Source: JBAZDC01 sp041654595 (GTDB lineage: Bacteria; Pseudomonadota; Gammaproteobacteria; Burkholderiales; Burkholderiaceae_B). From it: 7,205 nucleotides of DNA. Below the pieces are notes generated by a model that did no database searches, had not been told where the DNA came from, and worked only from the letters and a program-made list of their open reading frames with translations. Shown here piece after piece: positions 1 to 7,205 of this stretch. The DNA lies in NCBI GenBank assembly GCA_964551305.1, contig CAZKBT010000096.1, forward strand, positions 1-7,205, in the 5' to 3' direction. The position numbers and the translations under genes were made by a program. The first letter of the stretch is position 1, and each line of letters begins with the position of its first letter.

Positions 1-1879
<1,879 letters not shown>

Positions 1880-2204
1880 TACCAGTTCAAGTAAATTCTC
1901 GTTGCGCCCCCAAAAGCCAGATGGGCCGGACATCGAGGACCATTGCTTTTCAACCTGTGGATAACTTTGGGGAGAAGGAGAACAACATCCTGTGGAAAGT
2001 CAATCCTCAAATCCGGAAAAAAATGCACATCCACAGGTGATTGTTTTCTTTTCCTTTTTTAATCAACAAATTAGAAAAGCAAGCTAAAGCGTAACTAATG
2101 AAATTTATGTCTTGCGCATCGCGCCGGCCGTGTGTGTACAACCCTGGCTGGGGACAAGGACATCGCACCTTCTTGAAGGCCCCCGCCGGCGCCACGACGG
2201 CGCC
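1880..2204. other. hemE-priA intergenic region: DnaA boxes next to an AT-rich tract, candidate origin or DnaA-binding region
   Basis: This gap without a gene holds one perfect DnaA box (TGTGGATAA, 1956-1964) and four 7-of-9 matches: TGTGGAAAG (1991-1999), ACATCCACA (2027-2035, opposite orientation), TGTGTACAA (2133-2141) and TGGGGACAA (2149-2157). Between them, 2041-2110 is only about 24% GC, with T-rich and A-rich runs, while the flanking genes are clearly GC-rich. Boxes flanking a low-melting stretch are the classic layout of a bacterial oriC. Known context: atp genes often lie near the origin, and the Caulobacter origin adjoins hemE. Against it, genes on both sides point the same way, and rough G/C counts of a few rows showed no clear skew switch. 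By chance about one 7-of-9 match would be expected here at equal base frequencies. It could also be a DnaA-titrating or DnaA-regulated promoter region for priA. Confidence 0.4.
1956..1964 (-). promoter_or_regulatory. Perfect DnaA box
   Basis: The plus strand reads TGTGGATAA, so the minus strand carries the consensus TTATCCACA with no mismatch. It lies 77 bp upstream of the priA start codon. DnaA could act here in initiation or as a regulator of priA. The sequence shows only the site. Confidence 0.65.
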
Positions 2205-2209
2205 TCAAG
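2172..2209 (-). terminator. GC-rich hairpin overlapping the hemE stop codon, possible weak terminator
   Basis: GGCGCC (2188-2193) and GGCGCC (2199-2204) pair across a 5-nt loop. CTTGA (2172-2176) and TCAAG (2205-2209) can add an outer stem with an asymmetric bulge. The structure includes the hemE stop codon. There is no T-run after it on the minus strand, so a standard intrinsic terminator is doubtful; it may only stabilise the 3' end. Confidence 0.3.
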
Positions 2210-3281
2210 CCGCGTGTTTGCTCCGGCTATAGGCGTGCACTTCATCGGCCAGTATGCCGACGGCCTCGGGCGGCGTGAAGCGGGAAATGCCATGGCCCAA
2301 ATTGAACACGTGCCCGCCCCGGCCCACATCGCCAAAATCGTCCATCACTTCACGGGCCTGCTCGCGTATGGCCGCCTCGCCGCCGAACAACGCCATGGGA
2401 TCGAGATTACCCTGGAGCGCGACACGGTCCTGCACTCGCTGCCGGACCTTGCCCAGGCTGGCCGTCCAATCCAGTCCTACCGCATCGCAGCCCGTATCGG
2501 CGATCTGCTCGATCCATTGCGCGCCGCCCTTGGTGAACACGACGGCCGGCACCGCGCGCCCGTCGTGATGGCGGATAAGACCTTGCACGACTTTTTTCGT
2601 ATAAGCCAGCGAAAACGCCTGGAACATCCGGTCCGCCAGCACGCCGCCCCAGCTGTCGAAGAGCATCACCGCCTGCGCGCCGGCCTGAATCTGCGCGTTC
2701 AGGTAGTCGATCGTGGCCTGCGCATTGATCTCCAGAATGCGATGCATCAAATCCGGCCGCGCATACATCATGGTCTTGACCAGGCGATAATCGTCGGAGC
2801 CCTGGCCTTCGATCATGTAGCAGGCAATGGTCCAGGGACTGCCGGCGAATCCGATCAAGGGAACCTTGCCATCCAGTTCCCGCCGTATCAGGGAAACCGC
2901 ATCGAATACGTAGTCCAGTTTGGCCATCTCGGGCACGGCCAGCCGCTTGACGTCGTCCTCATGACGAATGGGACGGGCAAACCGCGGCCCTTCGCCGGCC
3001 ACGAAGTCTAGGCCCAGTCCCATGGCATGCGGCACGGTCAGTATGTCCGAAAACAGGATGGCGGCATCCAGATCGAAACGCCGCAGAGGCTGCAGCGTGA
3101 CTTCGCATGCATAGTCGCGATTCTGGGCCAGCGCCATGAACGAGCCGGCCTTGGCGCGGGTCTCGTTGTATTCGGGCAGGTAGCGGCCCGCCTGCCGCAT
3201 CAGCCATAAAGGCGTGTACGGAACCGGCTCGCGCATGAATGCGCGCAGCAACACGTCATTTTTGAGTAGGGGGGGTGCCAC
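2205..3281 (-). CDS. hemE: Uroporphyrinogen decarboxylase (HemE)
   Basis: This cytosolic enzyme removes the four acetate carboxyl groups of uroporphyrinogen III to give coproporphyrinogen III in heme synthesis, without a cofactor. The 358-residue length is normal. Both family signatures are present: MRQAGRYLPEY near the N-terminus (28-38), and GFAGSPWTIACYMIEG (144-159). Candidate active-site residues by comparison with the human enzyme are R29, R33, D79 (in FSDILTVP), Y155, S210 and H330 (in NLGHG). The start is a GTG: AAGGAAAG lies just upstream (3284-3291), and the following LKND aligns with the start of E. coli HemE. The regulator gene ends 30 nt upstream with no terminator between, so cotranscription is likely. 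The second to fifth codons contain a run of seven C. No truncation or missing key residue is seen. Confidence 0.98.
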   Translation of the reverse strand: MAPPLLKNDVLLRAFMREPVPYTPLWLMRQAGRYLPEYNETRAKAGSFMALAQNRDYACEVTLQPLRRFDLDAAILFSDILTVPHAMGLGLDFVAGEGPRFARPIRHEDDVKRLAVPEMAKLDYVFDAVSLIRRELDGKVPLIGFAGSPWTIACYMIEGQGSDDYRLVKTMMYARPDLMHRILEINAQATIDYLNAQIQAGAQAVMLFDSWGGVLADRMFQAFSLAYTKKVVQGLIRHHDGRAVPAVVFTKGGAQWIEQIADTGCDAVGLDWTASLGKVRQRVQDRVALQGNLDPMALFGGEAAIREQAREVMDDFGDVGRGGHVFNLGHGISRFTPPEAVGILADEVHAYSRSKHAA

Positions 3282-3283
3282 GA

Positions 3284-3291
3284 CTTTCCTT
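3284..3291 (-). promoter_or_regulatory. Ribosome binding site deciding the hemE GTG start
   Basis: The minus strand reads AAGGAAAG, with the AGGA core 5 nt before GTG. No ATG precedes the conserved N-terminus, so this site supports the GTG start. Confidence 0.7.
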
Positions 3292-3311
3292 AAATTGAAA
3301 CCAACCGAATT

Positions 3312-4118
3312 TTAACCGTCTCGCGGATCGCATAGCCCATCGCCGAGCTTGAAGGCGGCGGCATCGATGTCGTGCTTGCGCATCAGAGCCCAGAATGCAC
3401 GTCGGTGTTTCTGCGCCGAGCGGGCCGCCATGGCAATGTTGCCCGCATGCCGCCCCAGGGCCGCCTTGATGTATGCCTGCTCGAACCGCGCCACGACCTG
3501 GCTTTTTGCCGCCCGGAAAGACACGCGGGATGTGGCGCAGCGCGATGCCGACGCCACCGCGAAAGCTTCCAGCTCCAGGCCGCTGCGATCCTGTATGGTA
3601 TCGCATAATACATGAGCCGACAGCGGGCGGGCGCCGTGCCCGCCGAATAAATCCGAGTCGGCAAGCGGCGATGCGCATGCATGCGCCGGCTCCATGTCGG
3701 TCACGGTATAGCGCCGCCTATCCAGCAAGCGCTCGACCCGCGCCCGCAGCTCTTCCAGACACAACGGCGTTCTGACGAAATCCGCCAGGCCCAGGCTGTA
3801 CAAGTCATCCAGCGCCGCGGCCCGCAATTGATGGGCAAGCGCGACGATGGGAGTCTGCACCACGCCTCGCGCCGTGGAAAGGGCCGTGCGCATCCACGCA
3901 AGGTTATGCTCCGACACGGGAACGACGCACGCATCGAAGCGTTGCAGCGACATCCCCAGCGAAGCCAGCGTGCGCAGCGAGCCGGCCTCATCGGCCGGAA
4001 GATGGCGGCGCATCGGATGCAAGGTCACCCTTCCCGCCAACTGCACGCCCATATGGCGGCTGATGTGTTCGTCCGTGCATTGGGTGCTGACGACGGCGCA
4101 ATCTAATCGTTCTCTCAT
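3312..4118 (-). CDS. Receiver-like protein with a C-terminal Fis-type DNA-binding domain, no AAA+ domain
   Basis: A 268-residue putative transcription regulator; I do not recognise a named gene. The C-terminus (about 206-252) matches the Fis-type helix-turn-helix of NtrC-family regulators: a linker like FRAAKSQVVARFEQAYI, then HAGNIAMAARSAQKHRR and the recognition-helix part AFWALMRKH. Residues 1-133 have a receiver-like pattern: hydrophobic strands at FDACVV (61-66) and TPIVALA (89-95), GLADFVRTPL (110-119) resembling the fifth strand with its proline, and a final helix LEELRARVERLL. The usual phosphorylation residues are absent: no acidic pair in the first strand, V/P where the acceptor Asp is expected, and Thr instead of Lys before the proline. 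Residues 134-205 form a linker far too short for the sigma-54-contacting AAA+ ATPase. It may therefore bind DNA without activating sigma-54. The ATG at 4118 was preferred to a start 17 codons upstream because AGGAGT lies just before it. hemE follows 30 nt downstream. Confidence 0.72.
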   Translation of the reverse strand: MRERLDCAVVSTQCTDEHISRHMGVQLAGRVTLHPMRRHLPADEAGSLRTLASLGMSLQRFDACVVPVSEHNLAWMRTALSTARGVVQTPIVALAHQLRAAALDDLYSLGLADFVRTPLCLEELRARVERLLDRRRYTVTDMEPAHACASPLADSDLFGGHGARPLSAHVLCDTIQDRSGLELEAFAVASASRCATSRVSFRAAKSQVVARFEQAYIKAALGRHAGNIAMAARSAQKHRRAFWALMRKHDIDAAAFKLGDGLCDPRDG

Positions 4119-4122
4119 GTGG

Positions 4123-4128
4123 ACTCCT
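4123..4128 (-). promoter_or_regulatory. Ribosome binding site deciding the regulator start
   Basis: The minus strand reads AGGAGT, 4 nt before the ATG at 4118. An alternative start at 4169 in the same frame would add 17 residues without domain similarity, so the shorter form is preferred. Confidence 0.7.
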
Positions 4129-4229
4129 GTCGGTTCGCCTTGTCCGCGATGGATAGGCAAAAAACGCAAGAGTAGAGAACGTCCTTGTCTTTAACAATCC
4201 GGGCTTCTATCAACTCGTAAATTACGTAT

Positions 4230-4257
4230 ATGAAACCCTCGCGCCGATCACTATAAT
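4230..4257 (+). promoter_or_regulatory. Possible plus-strand promoter, ATGAAA-N16-TATAAT
   Basis: A perfect TATAAT (4252-4257) has ATGAAA, four of six matches to TTGACA, 16 nt upstream. Transcription would start near 4264 and meet the hairpin at 4287-4312, giving an RNA of only about 50 nt. No plus-strand gene follows. It may be a chance AT-rich match. Confidence 0.2.
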
Positions 4258-4286
4258 CGGGCGGGTCACCCTGCACGCGGACAAGA

Positions 4287-4312
4287 AAAAAGCACCTCGA
4301 AAGGTGCTTTTT
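4287..4312 (-). terminator. Rho-independent terminator of the atp operon, probably bidirectional
   Basis: An 11-bp perfect stem, AAAAAGCACCT and AGGTGCTTTTT, closes on a 4-nt loop that reads TTCG on the minus strand. Minus-strand transcription from atpC ends in a T-run after the GC-rich stem. The A-run on the other side allows termination of plus-strand transcripts too. It lies 93 nt after the atpC stop codon and separates the atp operon from the regulator and hemE. Confidence 0.9.
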
Positions 4313-4405
4313 CATTAACGGACGGTCTAATGGCAAGCCATGCCCATCCCCAAACGGCAAGCCGACGGCGTGTACACCCTTGCCATCAAGCGCCGGCACG
4401 GCGTA

Positions 4406-4831
4406 TCAATGCGAGCGGCGCCCCTGGCTGAGCTTGCGCGCGGCGGCCGCCTGCGCGGCCAGCATGGCCAGCTCGGCTTCCACCACGGCGATGTCCGCCT
4501 TGTCCTTGGCGTTGGCCAGGGCGTCTTCGGCGCGCTTGCGCGCTTCCATCGCCTTGGCTTCGTCAAGATCCTCGGCGCGAATGGCCGTGTCGGACAACAC
4601 GGTCACGGCGCCGGGCTGCACTTCCAGGATGCCGCCAGCCACAAAGATACTGGTTTCCGAGCCATCGGCCAGGACGATCTTCACCGTACCCGGACGAATG
4701 CGCGAAATCAGCGGCGTATGGCCGGGCAGGATGCCCAGTTCGCCAGACTCGCCAGGCAGAGTCACGAATTTCGCCTCACCGTTGAAAATCGAAGCTTCTG
4801 CGCTGACCACGTCAACCTGTATGTAGGCCAT
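4406..4831 (-). CDS. atpC: F1Fo ATP synthase subunit epsilon
   Basis: Epsilon is part of the central stalk of F1; it binds gamma and the c-ring, and its C-terminal helices can inhibit ATP hydrolysis. The 141-residue length is normal. The N-terminal beta-sandwich (about 1-85) contains the family stretch GELGILPGHTPL and ends near VTVLSDTAIRAEDLD. The Ala/Glu/Lys-rich rest (about 88-135) forms the expected helical hairpin. The start ATG is preceded by AAGGA with 6-nt spacing. That site overlaps the TAA of atpD, and the genes are 9 nt apart, which points to translational coupling. It is the last gene of the operon before the terminator. Confidence 0.97.
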   Translation of the reverse strand: MAYIQVDVVSAEASIFNGEAKFVTLPGESGELGILPGHTPLISRIRPGTVKIVLADGSETSIFVAGGILEVQPGAVTVLSDTAIRAEDLDEAKAMEARKRAEDALANAKDKADIAVVEAELAMLAAQAAAARKLSQGRRSH

Positions 4832-4840
4832 GTGTCGTCC

Positions 4841-6262
4841 TTATTGGATGGTTTTGGCTTTCTCGAACGCTTCGTCGATGGAACCGACCATGTAGAAAGC
4901 CTGTTCGGGCAAAGCATCGCACTCGCCTTCCACGATCATCTTAAAACCGCGGATGGTCTCGGACAAGGGCACGTATTTGCCGGGCGAGCCGGTGAACACT
5001 TCAGCAACGTGGAAGGGCTGCGACAGGAAGCGCTGGATCTTACGGGCGCGGGCCACGGCCTGCTTGTCTTCCGGCGACAGTTCGTCCATGCCCAGAATCG
5101 CAATGATGTCGCGCAATTCCTTGTAGCGCTGCAGCGTTTGCTGAACACCGCGCGCCACGGCGTAGTGCTCTTCGCCGACGACTTGCGGATCCAGCTGACG
5201 GCTGGACGAATCCAGCGGGTCGACCGCTGGATAGATACCCAGGGCGGCGATGTCACGCGACAGCACGACGGTCGAGTCCAAGTGCAGGAACGTCGTCGCG
5301 GGCGAGGGATCGGTCAAGTCATCGGCAGGAACGTAAACGGCCTGGATGGACGTGATCGAGCCCGTCTTGGTCGACGTAATGCGCTCTTGGAGCTTACCCA
5401 TTTCTTCTGCCAGCGTGGGCTGGTAGCCCACGGCCGAGGGCATGCGGCCCAGCAGAGCGGACACTTCCGTTCCGGCCAGGGTGTAGCGATAGATGTTGTC
5501 CACGAAGAACAGGATGTCGCGTCCTTCGTCACGGAACTTTTCAGCCATGGTCAAGCCCGACAGCGCCACGCGCAGGCGGTTGCCGGGAGGCTCGTTCATC
5601 TGACCGAACACCATGGCGACCTTCGATTCCTGGAGGTTATCCATGTTGATGACACCGGCTTCGGCCATTTCGTGGTAGAAGTCGTTACCTTCACGAGTGC
5701 GCTCACCCACGCCGGCAAACACCGACAAGCCGCTGTGCTGCTTGGCTATGTTGTTGATCAGCTCGAGCATGTTGACGGTCTTGCCCACGCCGGCGCCGCC
5801 GAACAGGCCGACCTTGCCGCCCTTGGCGAAGGGACACACCAGATCGATGACCTTGATGCCCGTTTCGAGCAACTCCACCGAGGGGGACAGCTCGTCGAAC
5901 GCGGGCGCATCCTGGTGGATCGCCCGGGTTTCGTCGCTTTGGATGGGGCCGACTTCGTCGATGGGACGACCCAGCACGTCCATGATGCGGCCCAGCGTGC
6001 CTACGCCCACGGGAACCGAAATGGGCGCGCCCGTGCCGGCCACGCTCATGCCGCGGCGCAGGCCGTCGCTGGAACCCATGGCAATGGTGCGGACGACGCC
6101 GTCACCCAATTGCTGCTGAACTTCGAAGGTCAAGCCGGCTTCGGCAAACGCCGAGCTTTCATCGACAAGCTTGAGAGCGTCGTAGACTTTAGGGATGCTG
6201 TCGCGGGGGAACTGAATATCCACCACGGCGCCGATGCACTGAACGATGGTACCGTTGCTCAT
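4841..6262 (-). CDS. atpD: F1Fo ATP synthase subunit beta (catalytic)
   Basis: Beta carries the three catalytic sites of the F1 head, where ATP is made from ADP and phosphate as gamma rotates. At 473 residues it has full length. Seen in order: N-terminal beta-barrel, the P-loop GGAGVGKT (155-162, with Lys161), GERTREGND (186-194, with the catalytic Glu187 and Arg188), Walker B ILFFVD (250-255), the YP pair at 344-345 near the adenine, the family signature PAVDPLDSSS (345-354), and DELSPED (393-399), the form here of the DELSEED lever loop that touches gamma. No active-site residue is missing. AAGGA lies 6 nt before the ATG. The gap to atpG is 46 nt and that to atpC is 9 nt, consistent with one operon transcript. 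Confidence 0.99.
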   Translation of the reverse strand: MSNGTIVQCIGAVVDIQFPRDSIPKVYDALKLVDESSAFAEAGLTFEVQQQLGDGVVRTIAMGSSDGLRRGMSVAGTGAPISVPVGVGTLGRIMDVLGRPIDEVGPIQSDETRAIHQDAPAFDELSPSVELLETGIKVIDLVCPFAKGGKVGLFGGAGVGKTVNMLELINNIAKQHSGLSVFAGVGERTREGNDFYHEMAEAGVINMDNLQESKVAMVFGQMNEPPGNRLRVALSGLTMAEKFRDEGRDILFFVDNIYRYTLAGTEVSALLGRMPSAVGYQPTLAEEMGKLQERITSTKTGSITSIQAVYVPADDLTDPSPATTFLHLDSTVVLSRDIAALGIYPAVDPLDSSSRQLDPQVVGEEHYAVARGVQQTLQRYKELRDIIAILGMDELSPEDKQAVARARKIQRFLSQPFHVAEVFTGSPGKYVPLSETIRGFKMIVEGECDALPEQAFYMVGSIDEAFEKAKTIQ

Positions 6263-6308
6263 GTTTAGTCCTTGCTAAATAACTTTGACGGGATGCCTGC
6301 TGTTCGAC

Positions 6309-7205
6309 TCAAACAGCGGCAGCGCCCCCCACGATTTCTGAAATTTCTTTCGTAATGGCAGCCTGGCGGGTCTTGTTGTAGACCAGCTGCAGGTCGCCGA
6401 TGACTTTCTTGGCGTTGTCCGATGCGGCTTTCATGGCCACCATGCGGGCAGACTGCTCGGAAGCCATATTTTCCGCCACGGCCTGATACACCAAGCTTTC
6501 CACGTACCGCAGCAGCAAATCATCGATGACCGTCTTGGCATCCGGCTCATAGATGTAGTCCCAGCCATAGTTCGACTTGACCTGATCCTGCTCGGCCGAA
6601 ATCGATTCATCCGACTGGAAGGGATCGGCCAGGCCGCTGGGCAAGGGCAGCAAGCGAACGAAGCTGGGGTCCTGCTTCATCGTATTGACGAAACGGTTGG
6701 TCGCCAGATACACCGCGTCTATCTTGCCATCGATGAAATCGTCGATCTGAACCTTGATGGCTCCGATCAGACGTTCCAGGTTGGGCGTATCGCCCAAGCC
6801 GATCTCCTGGGAAACCAGGTTCGCGCCGATACGCGTCAACACGCCGGCGCCCTTGTTGCCCAAAGCCGTCGCCTGGACCTTGATGCCGCGCTGCTCGAAT
6901 TCCTTCAGGCGGGCGAGCACCAAGCGCATGATGTTGGTGTTCAGGCCGCCGCACAGGCCTTTATCGGTGGAAACGACAACGATGCCGACGCCACGGATAT
7001 CCTCACGCTCTTGCATGTAAGGATGGGTGTAGTCCGGATTCGCCTGCATGAGGTGGGCAGCGATTTCGCGTACTTTGGTTGCATAGGGACGGCCGGCACG
7101 CATGCGTTCCTGCGCTTTACGCATTTTCGATGCTGCCACCATCTCCATGGCTTTGGTGATCTTGCGCGTGTTTTGCACGCTCTTGATCTTGGTTCGAATT
7201 TCCTT
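6309..7205 (-). CDS. atpG: F1Fo ATP synthase subunit gamma, first codons beyond the right edge
   Basis: Gamma is the rotating shaft inside the alpha3-beta3 head; it couples the c-ring to catalysis. The visible 298 residues begin with KEIRTKIKSV, the conserved N-terminus of the family, and only about four residues (a start such as MPGI in relatives) should lie outside. The N- and C-terminal helices that form the coiled coil are seen (NTRKITKAMEMVAASKM near the start and YNKTRQAAITKEISEIV near the end). The conserved DKGLCGGLN is at visible residues 81-89, and the C-terminal signature ITKEISEIVGGAAA is complete. An in-frame GTG at 7178 is only an internal Val codon and not the start. The expected total of about 302 residues is normal for betaproteobacteria. 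Confidence 0.98.
   Translation of the reverse strand, partial: KEIRTKIKSVQNTRKITKAMEMVAASKMRKAQERMRAGRPYATKVREIAAHLMQANPDYTHPYMQEREDIRGVGIVVVSTDKGLCGGLNTNIMRLVLARLKEFEQRGIKVQATALGNKGAGVLTRIGANLVSQEIGLGDTPNLERLIGAIKVQIDDFIDGKIDAVYLATNRFVNTMKQDPSFVRLLPLPSGLADPFQSDESISAEQDQVKSNYGWDYIYEPDAKTVIDDLLLRYVESLVYQAVAENMASEQSARMVAMKAASDNAKKVIGDLQLVYNKTRQAAITKEISEIVGGAAAV

Larger units (their letters stand above)
4119..4286 (-). promoter_or_regulatory. Leader and promoter region of the regulator-hemE pair, with two inverted repeats
   Basis: This stretch between the atp terminator and the regulator start must hold the promoter of the regulator if the terminator works. Two inverted repeats are seen: CGTAA-A-TTACG (4216-4226) and CCGAT-N7-ATCGG (4244-4260). 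Either could be an operator. No convincing -35/-10 pair was found on the minus strand; TTGTTA with a 17-nt spacer to TACTCT is the nearest, with a poor -10. Confidence 0.35.

Noticed and set aside
2007..2195. Small minus-strand frame of 62 codons between hemE and priA
   Set aside because: It crosses the AT-rich, DnaA-box region, has no Shine-Dalgarno sequence that I can see, and its composition is that of non-coding DNA.
2112..3011. Open frame of 299 codons on the plus strand
   Set aside because: Antisense of hemE; no domain or ribosome binding site recognised.
4115..4399. In-frame continuation of 95 or more codons after the atpC TGA, as a readthrough extension or small gene
   Set aside because: It would run through the terminator hairpin, has no ribosome binding site of its own, shows no family similarity, and atpC already has its normal length.
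4340..6268. Open frame of 642 codons on the plus strand
   Set aside because: Opposite atpC and atpD, which are certain. The product is His/Gly/Arg-rich low-complexity sequence with no domain.

Overview
The window looks like part of a betaproteobacterial chromosome, most likely order Burkholderiales and probably family Alcaligenaceae (Bordetella/Achromobacter-like). This is inferred from the GC-rich coding, the protein sequences of the ATP synthase beta subunit, HemE and PriA, and the gene order atpG-atpD-atpC-(regulator)-hemE-priA. The placement rests on recall of family sequences, not on a search. Every convincing gene lies on the minus strand, so transcription runs from the right edge to the left edge.

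Right part (7205 to about 4287): the 3' end of the F1Fo ATP synthase operon. atpG (gamma) lacks only its first few codons, which lie beyond the window. atpD (beta) and atpC (epsilon) are complete. atpD and atpC are 9 nt apart, and the atpC Shine-Dalgarno sequence overlaps the atpD stop codon. A strong hairpin terminator with a TTCG loop follows about 90 nt after atpC.

Middle (about 4286 to 2205): a leader with two short inverted repeats, then an unusual 268-residue regulator. Its N-terminal half resembles a response-regulator receiver without the phosphorylation residues, and its C-terminus is a Fis-type helix-turn-helix of the NtrC kind, with no AAA+ ATPase between them. Thirty nucleotides further on, hemE (uroporphyrinogen decarboxylase) starts at a GTG with a good ribosome binding site. 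No terminator is visible between the two, so they may be cotranscribed.

Left part: a 325-nt gap (1880-2204) holds one perfect DnaA box, several imperfect ones and an AT-rich tract of about 70 bp. It is the only such place in the window and looks like a replication-origin or DnaA-binding region. priA (primosomal helicase) follows, complete at its N-terminus and cut by the left edge before its stop codon.

Most of the window is ordinary housekeeping DNA. The items most worth a second look are the AAA-less pseudo-receiver regulator beside hemE and the DnaA-box/AT-rich region between hemE and priA.
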